A stretch of 64,000 nt of DNA from Cohnella abietis. Its GTDB lineage: Bacteria > Bacillota > Bacilli > Paenibacillales > Paenibacillaceae. Positions within the stretch are counted from its first letter, which is position 1; each line of letters begins with the position of its first letter. Both the position numbers and the translations under genes were made by a program. This document shows positions 43,290 to 52,318 of this stretch, piece by piece. The notes under the pieces are model-generated. The model saw nothing but the letters and a program-made list of their open reading frames with translations. It was not told where the DNA came from and made no database searches. The stretch lies in assembly GCF_004295585.1 (NCBI RefSeq), contig NZ_AP019400.1, positions 310,001 through 374,000 of the forward strand, in the 5' to 3' direction.

Positions 43290-43301
43290 GGAAACGATTC
43301 C
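43290..43301. promoter_or_regulatory. LacI-type operator in the regulator's own leader
   Basis: GGAAACGATTCC differs from the palindrome at 43090-43101 at one base. It lies about 25 bases downstream of the predicted transcription start, where bound repressor would act as a roadblock, implying autoregulation. Confidence 0.55.
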
Positions 43302-43321
43302 GATTTTGAAGGGAACAACGA

Positions 43322-44356
43322 ATGATGAAGAGGGCCAAAAAGGCGACGATTGAGGATGTGGCAAGGGAAGCGGGAGTCGGAATTGCTACCGTCTCCCGTG
43401 CACTTAATAATAGTGAAGGCATTAGTACCAAGACCCGGGAAAAAATCATGCGCGTCATTGAGGAAATGGGCTTTACGCCCAACACATCCGCGCAGAGTCT
43501 GAAGATTCGCCAAACCCGCCAGATCGCACTGGCCGTCCCGGATATTCGCAATGCAATCATTCCGGATATTGCGTGGTCCGTCGAGCAAGCAGCTAAGCAG
43601 CATGGCTATCGCGTGGTGCAGATCAATACGCTTGGCAATGCGATGCAGGAGTTGGAGACGCTGCGTGAGCTGAAGAAGCTGCATGTGGACGGGCTAGTCA
43701 TCATGCCTCTGGCCTACCCTAAGCAGCTTGAGGGATTGGTTAATCAGGCAGGTATTCCGGTGTCCATTATCAATTATGGCAAGCGGCTGAGCGAAGATAT
43801 TAAAGCCGATATCGTAGGTATGGCGCGTCAGGAAGGCAGACTGGTCATGGAACATTTGCTGCAGATCGGACGAACCCGGATTGCCTACGCAGGCGCGCCC
43901 AAAGACAAGATTGAGGAACGCTATTTTGCTTATGAGCAGTCTTTGGAGCATGTGGACCCGTCGTTGGTCTACTTTGGCGAGGACTTTTCTTTCGAGACAG
44001 GCAGGCAAGCGGCTAACTATTTCTATAGTCTGAAGCGGATGCCGGATGCCATTTATGCGGTCAACGACATGGTGGCGATTGGGTTAGTCAATCGTATGAA
44101 GGAGCTCGGTGTACGGGTTCCCGAGGACATTGCGGTTGTAGGTATTGATAATAACTTATGGGCTACAGTAACCACACCGCAGATTACATCCGTCTCTATC
44201 ATGGGTAGCGAGGTTGGACGACTGGCTGCGGAATTGCTGCTCAAGCGGATTCAATATCCAGGCTCCAGCGATTACGAGCGTGTGGAGTTCGAGCCGCGGC
44301 TCATCGTTCGGGAGTCTAGCGTCTCCATGAATTCAAATAGCAAGCATGGCAATTAA
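43322..44356 (+). CDS. LacI-family transcriptional regulator
   Basis: The 344-residue protein begins with the LacI helix-turn-helix KATIEDVAREAGVGIATVSRALNN (residues 7-30) and the hinge helix (NTSAQSLKI). A periplasmic-binding-protein-like effector domain follows (LHVDGLVIMPLAY, PDAIYAVNDMVAIGLVNRMKELGVRVPEDIAVVGIDNN). It should bind the two GGAAACG-type sites at 43090 and 43290 and so control the divergent dehydrogenase and itself. The effector is unknown. Confidence 0.9.
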   Translation: MMKRAKKATIEDVAREAGVGIATVSRALNNSEGISTKTREKIMRVIEEMGFTPNTSAQSLKIRQTRQIALAVPDIRNAIIPDIAWSVEQAAKQHGYRVVQINTLGNAMQELETLRELKKLHVDGLVIMPLAYPKQLEGLVNQAGIPVSIINYGKRLSEDIKADIVGMARQEGRLVMEHLLQIGRTRIAYAGAPKDKIEERYFAYEQSLEHVDPSLVYFGEDFSFETGRQAANYFYSLKRMPDAIYAVNDMVAIGLVNRMKELGVRVPEDIAVVGIDNNLWATVTTPQITSVSIMGSEVGRLAAELLLKRIQYPGSSDYERVEFEPRLIVRESSVSMNSNSKHGN

Positions 44357-44449
44357 GAAAGGGCATATTGGTTCGCCATCGACTGGTAAACACGATCAAT
44401 TGATTGCCGGTATACTAATGAAATTCGATCTATAAGCGTCGAGGAATTC

Positions 44450-44510
44450 AGGGCTGTAATAGGTTGCCGGAAGGCAAGCTGTTGTGGCCCTTTTTGACGT
44501 TCTTGTTCGA
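44450..44510 (+). repeat. Dispersed hairpin repeat, family B, copy 2
   Basis: AGGGCTGTAAT and GGTTGCC (44450-44468) pair with GGCAAGC and TGGCCCT (44473-44491), followed by TTTTGACGTTCTTGTTCGA. About 60 bases align with copy 1 at 38198, including the tail outside the stem. It lies 94 bases after the LacI gene. Confidence 0.65.
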
Positions 44511-44575
44511 TTTCTACATCTTTAGGAGAATATAGGTCTTTTTATGGGTGTGATATCATTGGGGCAACTAATTCA

Positions 44576-47500
44576 TTGGGGGGTGTTATTATTTTTAGAA
44601 GAGGCTATAAATCATTGATCTGGTTATCCATTTTTCTGATGCTGCTAAGTATAATTTCTCCATATCTTGCCACTGCTGCTGAGAGCGATAACAAGGGAGT
44701 GGGGCAAGCTTCAGCCTTCAGAGATATTCAATCTCATTGGGCGCGCAAAGATATTATTGAGCTTTCCGCAGCGAACATCGTGGCGGGTTTCAAGGACGGA
44801 TCGTTTCAGCCCAATGGCAATGTAACACGGGAGCAGTTTCTGAAGATGCTCGTAGAGCTAAGGAAGCTTCCGCTAAGCTCCAGCGATGTTCCGTTCAAAG
44901 ACGTTGAACAGGGGCGCTGGTCTGCACCCTATATAGCTGCAGGATTAATGAACGGCGTATTGCTTCCCGCCGATTTTCCAGACGGTTTTAAGCCGAGCCA
45001 GCCCATTACGCGTTACGAAATGGCGGTATGGATTGTAAGAGCGCTACAGCTTCCACCCCCAAAGGAAGAGAAATTACTTGGAAAAGTGAAGGATCAGGCG
45101 GATATTAAGAACAATCGTGACTTGATCGAAGCAGCGTTAGGAACGGGTATTATTCGAGGGAATCCAGATGGCTCGTTCAAAGGCGGAAATAATTCTACTA
45201 GAGCGGAAGCAGCGGTTATGTTAGTGCGAGCGCTTCATTATTCACCTGGGCAATTGCCGACTACGGAGTCAGAAGCGACCCGTAAAATTGTCGAATACAA
45301 ACCTGAGGTGAAGCAAAGCAAAAGTACGATTTATTCGAAAAGAGATGACGTTACGTGGGTCATTAACGACCCGAATTTGAAATTAGATGTTGGCGATGTG
45401 TTCGTCATGCCTCCGAATGATAAATATTATGGCGGGATTGCGAAAAAAGTGGAATCCGTTACTAAGGAGAACGGTGTTCTTGTTGTGAAAACATCCGTTC
45501 CGAAGCTTAGAGAAGTTTTTTCCAAGCTCGACGTGCATACGACAGAGGCCATAACTTCTAAGATGCTCGTCCCAGCTAACTCATCTATCCAAATTACGAC
45601 GAATGATGTAGCCATACAGAGTACAGCCGTAACCTTGCCATGCAGGAATATTGCTTTGAATAATGTAAATTACGAAGGGATTGTTCTCGATGCTCGGATG
45701 AATTTCTGTAACTTAGGGGTAATTGCAGATATTGGTCTTGATGTTGATATTGGTTGGTTTGATTTCGATTTGGATTTCTATTCAAAACTTGTACTTACTG
45801 GAGATATAACAACTAATGTGACAGTGAAAGCCGATACAGGAAAAGGGGCATTAACTAAGCCCAAGTTTATTCCGTTGACAGCTCCATTTTATGTGCCCGT
45901 CTTTACTGGCGTATTCATAAAAGGACAACTGAATCTGAGAATCGATCCTAATTTTAAAGCTTCAGTAGTCATTAAATTTGAGGATCGATTCCATCTTGAA
46001 GAAGGCTTCAGCTATTCGCTTAGTAATGGCTTCCGAGCAATTGATAAAACAACGAACACAGCCACGTTAGATGTGAACTCAAAGGCTGATGCCAGTATTG
46101 CTGCTGGTCCGGATTTTCAATTGACGCTGACTTTATTAGACATTGCATATGCTGGTATTGAGCTTTATCCCGGGATTCAGGCAGGCTATAATCGGCATTA
46201 TGAACAGGGGCGATGTGATTCTATCAACGTTGACGCTTTTCTCAAATTGGATGTGATCGCAGGTTATGACGTATGGGTAGCAAAAGATAAAATCTCGAAA
46301 AATTTGCTCAACTTGAAATATCCGCTGTATCAGCTAGAAACTAATTGCCCACCACCGCAATCGCCTACTAACTTGAATGCCAAGCTTATTCGTGTGATAG
46401 GTGAATTGGGTAAGTATAATGAAGTTCTATTGAACCGAACTGATGTTCAGCTAAGCTGGGCCACGGTTAACGATGCAACGAGCTATAACGTGAAGCGCGC
46501 GGATGCTCCTGGAGGACCGTTTAATACAATACGCTCCAAAATAAAAGGTACTACGTATACGGATGTAAAAGCTATCAAAGGGAATACGTACTATTACCAA
46601 GTCACAGCAGTGAATGAACATGGCGAAAGTGCATCTTCCCGTACTCTAGCGGTTACTATTGTGGAGCCGCCACCGCCATCACCTCAGAATTTAACCGCAG
46701 TAAGAGAGGGCTCAACAGTCACTCTCAACTGGAACAAAATTAGTAGCTTCATCGTGTACAACGTGAAACGATCTGAAGGTTCCAGCAAGCCCTATGAGAC
46801 GATAGGTTCAAATATTGACGTTACTACATTCACAGATATAACGGCTTCTTTTCTCAAAGGATATAGCTACATCGTTACAGCGGTTGATAAAAGTGGAGAA
46901 AGCGAAGGCAGCAATATCGCATCTGTTAAAAAGGGGGAATTCACAGAAATAATCACAGTTACCCCACAAGTTCCTGTAGACCTGTTGGTCATACCTCCTG
47001 CTCCGGACAATTTTATCGCTGAGCCGCATAGTGGGAAGGTCATCCTCAGATGGAACACGGTTAGCAATGTTATAGGCTACAATGTAAAGCGCTCGAATGC
47101 ATTCGACGGTAACTATGAAACAATAGTCTCCAAGGTTACCGATACGACGTTTATAGATACAACGGCTGAAAACGGCAAAACGTACTACTATAAGGTCACA
47201 GCGGTGAATAGCATGGGTAAAGAAAGCAAGGACTCCCTTATCAAAGAGGCTAAGCCGCTGGCAAGCGATCTTAAAGACATTATAATATCACCAATTAAGC
47301 CCGTAATACCGATAAACCCAATACTTGTGCGAATGCTTGCTCCAGGGAATTTCAATGCGAGTACAGACGTTGGCAGCGGGAAAGTTATCCTCAGCTGGAA
47401 CTCGGTTGAAGGCGCTACAGGTTATAACGTGATGCGCTCGGGTTCTACGAATGGTACTTACCAGACGATAGGCTCACAAGTTAGCGGTACGAAGTTCACA

Positions 47501-47620
47501 GATACAACGGCTGCCATTGGTACAACGTATTACTATAAGGTTACGGCAGTGAATAGTAAGGGCGATGAAGGCAACGCTACTTCTGTCAAATCGGCAACAC
47601 CGAGTAATGGTATAAGGTAA
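44576..47620 (+). CDS. SLH-domain and fibronectin-III surface protein
   Basis: The 1014-residue protein has a signal peptide (SLIWLSIFLMLLSIISPYLATAA). Three S-layer-homology domains follow (FRDIQSHWARKDIIELSAANIVAGF; FKDVEQGRWSAPYIAAGLMNGVL; and the block ending NPDGSFKGG...RAEAAVMLVRAL), which bind pyruvylated wall polymers. A central unrecognised region of about 360 residues rich in beta strands comes next, then four fibronectin-III repeats with the repeated YNVKRS...YYYKVTAVN pattern. It should be a cell-surface protein, perhaps an adhesin or scaffold for carbohydrates. The start is unclear: TTG 44576 lacks a ribosome site, while GGGGGGTG at 44577-44584 would fit an ATT at 44588 or 44591. 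Confidence 0.85.
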   Translation: MGGVIIFRRGYKSLIWLSIFLMLLSIISPYLATAAESDNKGVGQASAFRDIQSHWARKDIIELSAANIVAGFKDGSFQPNGNVTREQFLKMLVELRKLPLSSSDVPFKDVEQGRWSAPYIAAGLMNGVLLPADFPDGFKPSQPITRYEMAVWIVRALQLPPPKEEKLLGKVKDQADIKNNRDLIEAALGTGIIRGNPDGSFKGGNNSTRAEAAVMLVRALHYSPGQLPTTESEATRKIVEYKPEVKQSKSTIYSKRDDVTWVINDPNLKLDVGDVFVMPPNDKYYGGIAKKVESVTKENGVLVVKTSVPKLREVFSKLDVHTTEAITSKMLVPANSSIQITTNDVAIQSTAVTLPCRNIALNNVNYEGIVLDARMNFCNLGVIADIGLDVDIGWFDFDLDFYSKLVLTGDITTNVTVKADTGKGALTKPKFIPLTAPFYVPVFTGVFIKGQLNLRIDPNFKASVVIKFEDRFHLEEGFSYSLSNGFRAIDKTTNTATLDVNSKADASIAAGPDFQLTLTLLDIAYAGIELYPGIQAGYNRHYEQGRCDSINVDAFLKLDVIAGYDVWVAKDKISKNLLNLKYPLYQLETNCPPPQSPTNLNAKLIRVIGELGKYNEVLLNRTDVQLSWATVNDATSYNVKRADAPGGPFNTIRSKIKGTTYTDVKAIKGNTYYYQVTAVNEHGESASSRTLAVTIVEPPPPSPQNLTAVREGSTVTLNWNKISSFIVYNVKRSEGSSKPYETIGSNIDVTTFTDITASFLKGYSYIVTAVDKSGESEGSNIASVKKGEFTEIITVTPQVPVDLLVIPPAPDNFIAEPHSGKVILRWNTVSNVIGYNVKRSNAFDGNYETIVSKVTDTTFIDTTAENGKTYYYKVTAVNSMGKESKDSLIKEAKPLASDLKDIIISPIKPVIPINPILVRMLAPGNFNASTDVGSGKVILSWNSVEGATGYNVMRSGSTNGTYQTIGSQVSGTKFTDTTAAIGTTYYYKVTAVNSKGDEGNATSVKSATPSNGIR

Positions 47621-47634
47621 GTATCTATTGAATA

Positions 47635-47672
47635 CAGAGCATGGCGAGAAGACCGCCTTGCTCTGTATTTTT
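47635..47672 (+). repeat. Dispersed hairpin repeat, family C, copy 2
   Basis: CAGAG (47635-47639) pairs with CTCTG (47661-47665) around GGCG/CGCC, followed by TATTTTT. It shares the core and downstream ATACAATG with the copy at 36484 and lies 15 bases after the SLH gene, so it is likely its terminator. Confidence 0.65.
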
Positions 47673-47792
47673 GATTACATACAATGCTGTGATTCTACAC
47701 CTTTCTAGAAAAAAGTAGTATAAAATAAGTTATAAATAAAGGAAAAGTATGGTTGGCTCTTCCAGATTGTATCGGAAGTGAGGTGAAGTCCT

Positions 47793-49841
47793 GTGTCCAG
47801 AGAAGAAAGGTACTTAAAAGTGGCTGGTGAGAGTGAAGTGACGAGGGAGCTACAAGAATTGCTTGGCAGGGAGCAAGAAATTCTAATCTTCACGAAGCAA
47901 TTATCAGAAGTATCGGACATAAGACGAATTCTCAACATTTACGGGACGGGCGGCGTCGGGAAGACTACGCTGCTGCACGAGTTCCGGCGCCAATCCGAAC
48001 TAGCGGAAATCCCATTCCTGCTCTTGGACTGCCGCATATTTTCCTGCACACCCGTCGACTTTTGTTTATATCTGCTCCGCTTGCTTCATTTTCCCATGCC
48101 TAGAATTGAGAACTCGCTGGACCTTGCAACCTTAAAGGAGTTATGCCGGAAAGCGATTCAGGAAACGCCAGCAAACGGGAAATGCGTTATTGCGCTGGAC
48201 ACGTTCGAAGAAATTGGGGAGATGGAGCATTGGCTTAGGGAAAGCTTTCTTGAGCTCATGCACCCAGAGGTGCTGATCATCCTATCAGGGCGATCCCCTC
48301 TACAGCCTTCGTGGTATGCAATGCCCGTATGGAGGCAGGTGGTTTATCGGCTACCGCTTGCGGACTTGGACTTCGCTGTCACCAAATCTTATTTAGAACG
48401 CTCAGGTATCGTTGACGAGGAAATAATCCGTCATATCTGGAGTCGAACAAGAGGGCATCCTTTGTCTTTGGCGCTGCTGGCTTCAACTACGATATCCCAG
48501 GTGGAGAATGTACCGCATGCCGCGGATAATGACGTATTGTTCGAGCATATTGTGCGTACATGGTTAAGAGAGGTACCCGATTCGGAAATGCGAGAGCTGG
48601 TGGAGTCGGCGGCCGTCGCACGCTACTTCAATCAGGAGTTGCTGAGCATCTTACTTGGAAAGCCAGTTCAGACGGAGCAATTTCAACAATTGGCTTCCTT
48701 TTCCTTTGTCCAACGAATCGATCGCGGATGGCTGCTCCATGAATTGCTTCGGGAAGCCATCGCTAACGATTTACGCCTTCGCATGCCTGAACGCTACAAC
48801 CAGCTCTGGAAACGCTGTGTGTTGTATTACTCGAACAAACTGAAGCAGTCAGCGAGGAAAAAGTCTGTATCGTGGGAAAATGCCGAGTTTCTGTATTATA
48901 TCGGCAATCAATTCGTTCAATTTTTATTGAAGGGTCATTGGATTTCCTATAGCGTAGAGCCGCTTAGCCAATCAAATTGGATGGAGGCAGAGCAGTACAT
49001 TGAGCGTAGGCGTCTCACAGTGAAGGCTGCTCAAATTATATTCGTGAATCAAGATACTCACACGCAGGAGAGCTATCTACTAACTGAGCATGAAAGCCTC
49101 CAGGTGCTGAACCAAATCAGGTTCAAAGAATTGTACGAATTGGATACGAGCTGCCTGAAGTTGATTCGTAATGCAAAGGGAGATATTAATGGAATCATAG
49201 AGATTATTCCTATTAACGAGAGGACCATGGATTATTTGTTAACCGAGCCGCTGTCCTCTCCCTATTTTAATGCTTTATCTGAGACGGTAAGGCAAGACTT
49301 AATGGTTACCGAGAACCGAAAATCCGGATTTTTCGTTAAGACGCTCGATGTATTTGATTTTTCCGATATTGCGATGATGCATGCATCCCTAACGACGTTG
49401 ATCAACCATATTCTCACGACCGGCTATATCGTTGCTGCCCCAATCAGCAATCCGATCTCGCACGCCATCTGCACAAGTTTGGGGCTTGACAAGGTAGAAG
49501 GCATCTTCCATCGAGAATATGACGGTATAACGCCTACATCTTATTATTTCCTAGACACTCGCGGGAACAAAGTGCTTAATTATGTGAATAAAATGATCGC
49601 TTCGTTCGGATTGCAAGAAGATGACGAAAAAAAGGAAAGTACCTTGGACGAATTGACTCAGCGGGAAAAAGAAGTCGTGGAACGGTTATTAATGGGTCGA
49701 TCTAATCTGGAAGTCGCGATGGACCTGGTCATAAGCGAGGCTACCGTGAAAAAGCATATTTCTAACATATTCCAAAAATTAGATGTCAAAAGCCGATCAC
49801 AGCTCATTCATAAAGTATCGCGCCCCTCAACCCTCCAATGA
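47793..49841 (+). CDS. STAND-type ATPase regulator with GNAT-like region and LuxR DNA-binding domain
   Basis: The start GTG 47793 follows GAGGTGA. The 682-residue protein has an N-terminal nucleotide-binding domain with Walker A YGTGGVGKTT (50-59) and Walker B-like CVIALDTFEE (near 131), as in MalT/NB-ARC signal-transduction ATPases. The middle (about 440-600) resembles an acyltransferase fold (IIEIIPINERTMDYLL, YIVAAPISNPISHAICTSLGLDKVEGIFHREYDG). The C-terminus (617-682) is a LuxR helix-turn-helix (LTQREKEVVERLLMGRSNLEVAMDL). It lacks the long TPR array of MalT proteins. Ligand binding to the ATPase or the GNAT-like part probably switches DNA binding. The stalk-domain gene 98 bases downstream is a possible target. 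Confidence 0.8.
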   Translation: MSREERYLKVAGESEVTRELQELLGREQEILIFTKQLSEVSDIRRILNIYGTGGVGKTTLLHEFRRQSELAEIPFLLLDCRIFSCTPVDFCLYLLRLLHFPMPRIENSLDLATLKELCRKAIQETPANGKCVIALDTFEEIGEMEHWLRESFLELMHPEVLIILSGRSPLQPSWYAMPVWRQVVYRLPLADLDFAVTKSYLERSGIVDEEIIRHIWSRTRGHPLSLALLASTTISQVENVPHAADNDVLFEHIVRTWLREVPDSEMRELVESAAVARYFNQELLSILLGKPVQTEQFQQLASFSFVQRIDRGWLLHELLREAIANDLRLRMPERYNQLWKRCVLYYSNKLKQSARKKSVSWENAEFLYYIGNQFVQFLLKGHWISYSVEPLSQSNWMEAEQYIERRRLTVKAAQIIFVNQDTHTQESYLLTEHESLQVLNQIRFKELYELDTSCLKLIRNAKGDINGIIEIIPINERTMDYLLTEPLSSPYFNALSETVRQDLMVTENRKSGFFVKTLDVFDFSDIAMMHASLTTLINHILTTGYIVAAPISNPISHAICTSLGLDKVEGIFHREYDGITPTSYYFLDTRGNKVLNYVNKMIASFGLQEDDEKKESTLDELTQREKEVVERLLMGRSNLEVAMDLVISEATVKKHISNIFQKLDVKSRSQLIHKVSRPSTLQ

Positions 49842-49938
49842 TGCGAGTTTAACATGATTTCTACTACTTTCGAGTAATAGGCGTGTTCGTAGAATCATGC
49901 TAAATTTGGGAAGAATCAACCAATAGGAGGAGTTCAAA

Positions 49939-50625
49939 GTGAAAAAATCGATGTTGCTGCTTCTGATCTTTGTCATGGCGCTTGTCGTATTTACAACTGG
50001 GGCTTTTGCGGCAACGAAAATAACAGCAATTAAGGCTTTTTTGGACGGGGACCTTACGCTTGTGAAGGATGGTGAAGTCTGGCAGCCGGTCGATGCCAAT
50101 GGAAAAATTGCTCTGCCAGTCACTTATAACGGAACGACCTATTTGCCGATACGCGCCATATCGGATGCATTCAATATCCCTATTCAATATGAAGGTAAGA
50201 CGAAGACGATCCGACTTGGAGAGAGTGAAAATGTGAGTTTCTATACGTCTGGAATCAAGCCGGAGACTGCGACCTGGACGTTCCAGGATATTATTGATAA
50301 AAAGCAGCTGGTGTTCGGAGGTAAGCAATATAACGGGGCGTTCGCAATGGCAGCTAGCGATACGGAACGATATTCCTTGAGCATTGATTTGGGGAGAAAG
50401 TATGCATCGCTGCATCTGATAATTGCCGGAGACAAAGACTTGAAATTCAAGCTATATAACGACAAGCAGCAATTACTTACTCGGGAATTGACGGTGAAAG
50501 AAGGCCAAGTGACCGTTTACGATATTGATCTGCAAGGCAGCAAGGGAATCACGATTCATCCTTATGGCGCAGCGATAGGAGCTTCACCGCTGGTTTATAT
50601 TTTGAAAGACAGTTACCTCAAGTGA
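49939..50625 (+). CDS. Secreted stalk-domain protein
   Basis: The start GTG 49939 follows AGGAGGAG. The 228-residue product has a signal peptide (LLLLIFVMALVVFTTGAFA). A copper-amine-oxidase-N-like stalk region (about 28-95: IALPVTYNGTTYLPIRAISDAF) comes next, then a C-terminal beta domain of NPCBM type (YSLSIDLGRKYASLHLIIAGD...TVYDIDLQGSKGITIHPYG) likely to bind carbohydrate or wall polymer. No enzyme motif is present. It lies between a LuxR-type regulator and a terminator, and is probably a wall-associated binding protein. Confidence 0.8.
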   Translation: MKKSMLLLLIFVMALVVFTTGAFAATKITAIKAFLDGDLTLVKDGEVWQPVDANGKIALPVTYNGTTYLPIRAISDAFNIPIQYEGKTKTIRLGESENVSFYTSGIKPETATWTFQDIIDKKQLVFGGKQYNGAFAMAASDTERYSLSIDLGRKYASLHLIIAGDKDLKFKLYNDKQQLLTRELTVKEGQVTVYDIDLQGSKGITIHPYGAAIGASPLVYILKDSYLK

Positions 50626-50644
50626 TCGAATATCGATCACAACA

Positions 50645-50682
50645 AGAAGGCCAGAATTCCTCGTTAGAGGATCTGGCCTTCT
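50645..50682. terminator. Bidirectional terminator between convergent genes
   Basis: AGAAGGCCAGAATTCCTC (50645-50662) pairs with GAGGATCTGGCCTTCT (50667-50682) with a small bulge. It lies between the stalk-domain gene and the minus-strand ABC-2 operon. A smaller hairpin, GTGATCG/CGATCAC at 50622-50640, includes the stalk gene's stop codon. Confidence 0.8.
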
Positions 50683-50703
50683 ATTCCAATCCAATCGCTC
50701 CAG

Positions 50704-51507
50704 CTAGCTTCCCGTACCTTGATACCGATTCAATCCCGCATTCCAAACCCGATAAGCGATGAAGAACAGGAGCAAGCCGATGATCGGAGTGGCGTAAGGC
50801 AGCCATGATGCGAACAGCGAGCCTCCTTCCTTATCGAGGATCAGATGGGATGGATAGAAATTGACGAAGCCGTAAGGAATGATAAAAGTTAATATAACCC
50901 GCAAAAACTTACCGTAGATTGAAATCGGATAATCGGCAAAGCCCCGAATGCCGAAAATAACGATATTCACAACCGATCGGGCGCGAACAATCCAGAAGCA
51001 CATCGAGCCGGTTATGACGATGAAAGAAGCTTGAACGAGCACTGCTCCGAGCAACATAAACACAAAGCTGACATAAGTGCCCAAGTCGGGATGAATATCC
51101 AGACGACTGAAGCAGAAACCGAGCATAATGATCGCAATGGCAATGTCACCGAGAAAAAAATGGCCGAAGCTACGAATGATCATATGGATAAATGGATTGA
51201 TTGGCTTGACGAGCAGACTGTCGAAGGAGCCTTTATGCACATCCTCTTCGACATCATTCATTTGGAAAAAGAAAAATACAGCCGCTATAGCATATGTAAG
51301 CATATTAAGCGTGTAAAGAAGCATGACCTCATACATACTCCAACCGTTTATCGTCTGAAACCGGCTCATTAACGCCCAAATGACCGTATAGCTGACGATA
51401 TGAGTGAGCGCAAAGCCGACAAAATCCATATAAAAGCCAAAGCCGTGCTCGGTTTTACTTTTGAAATAAATCGGGATAAATCGCGCATAAAGCTTCAAGC
51501 TTCTCAT
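50704..51507 (-). CDS. ABC-2-type transporter permease (PF06182-like), second subunit
   Basis: ATG 51507 follows AGGGAGG; the frame to 51528 overlaps the upstream gene. The 267-residue membrane protein has six hydrophobic segments and the family's conserved block DVHKGSFDSLLVKPINPFIHMI between helices 2 and 3. It ends in IAYRVWNAGLNRYQGTGS, the usual C-terminal W-x-x-G-L-x-R-Y-x-G-x-G-S. With the 51509 permease and the 52315 ATPase it forms an export-type ABC transporter of unknown substrate. Confidence 0.9.
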   Translation of the reverse strand: MRSLKLYARFIPIYFKSKTEHGFGFYMDFVGFALTHIVSYTVIWALMSRFQTINGWSMYEVMLLYTLNMLTYAIAAVFFFFQMNDVEEDVHKGSFDSLLVKPINPFIHMIIRSFGHFFLGDIAIAIIMLGFCFSRLDIHPDLGTYVSFVFMLLGAVLVQASFIVITGSMCFWIVRARSVVNIVIFGIRGFADYPISIYGKFLRVILTFIIPYGFVNFYPSHLILDKEGGSLFASWLPYATPIIGLLLFFIAYRVWNAGLNRYQGTGS

Positions 51508-51508
51508 A

Positions 51509-52318
51509 TTAGCCTCCCTGAACGACAAGCCGGGTAACGGCTTTCGACCACATCCATTTTTGCAACAGTAGAAAACCAGCCATCCAGGCTAATTGCTGGA
51601 CAATGATTGAAAGCAGGTCCTGCCAGCCAGTTACTTTACCCAAGAAGACAGAGATTGGTTCATAGTAAATAAGGCGGAACGGCAGAAAGTACGAGAGCTT
51701 CACTAGCGAATCAGAGAAAAACCAAATCGGAATAAAAGCTCCGGAAAATAGTCGGATCAGCCCATTCAGTACCGTATTGACCTGCCAAACAAGAATGTAC
51801 CAGAAGGCGATCAGGCCGACCGTATACGTAATCAGGAAATTGAGAATCAGGCCACAGATGACAAGAATAAGGAAGGCAAGACCATTTACCAGAGAGGGTA
51901 GCTGTATGTGGAAGAATAGCATGCTGACTATAACTAAAGGAATTAATTCAAACAGCATTCGGTACAAATTCGTGCCGAAAGCCTGACAGAAAATAACGGA
52001 TCGAAAGCTCATTGGCTTAATCAGATCCATCCCGATTTCGCCCGATGATACTTTGTTGCTTACTCTGAAAATGACGTCATTCGTAGCGAATACCGAGATG
52101 ACCGAGCTGATCACGACATACGTTATCATTTCTTGAATGGTAACTGTGCCAGATTTCGAGATTAAACTGTCCGAATCGCCAAATAAAGCATACCAAATAT
52201 ACACTTGCACGAAGATTCTAAATAGTTGCCCGAACAGGAATAGTAAAACTTCGGCCCGAAAAGCAAGCAGTGATCGGAAGGCATTCAACGTCATTTCCCG
52301 ATAGAGTGCGATTCTCAT
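51509..52318 (-). CDS. ABC-2-type transporter permease (PF06182-like), first subunit
   Basis: This 269-residue protein has six hydrophobic segments. The conserved motif of the subfamily is SGEIGMDLIKPMSFRSVIF, matching the sister permease's KGSFDSLLVKPINP. Its ATG (52318) overlaps the ATPase stop as ATGA, and GGAAGTGA serves as ribosome site. It pairs with the 50704 product, whose start follows directly. Homologues usually form a heterodimer. Confidence 0.9.
   Translation of the reverse strand: MRIALYREMTLNAFRSLLAFRAEVLLFLFGQLFRIFVQVYIWYALFGDSDSLISKSGTVTIQEMITYVVISSVISVFATNDVIFRVSNKVSSGEIGMDLIKPMSFRSVIFCQAFGTNLYRMLFELIPLVIVSMLFFHIQLPSLVNGLAFLILVICGLILNFLITYTVGLIAFWYILVWQVNTVLNGLIRLFSGAFIPIWFFSDSLVKLSYFLPFRLIYYEPISVFLGKVTGWQDLLSIIVQQLAWMAGFLLLQKWMWSKAVTRLVVQGG

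Noticed and set aside
49854..49893. Hairpin after the LuxR-type regulator as terminator
   Set aside because: The stem has a bulge and there is no T-run; it may only be a chance inverted repeat.
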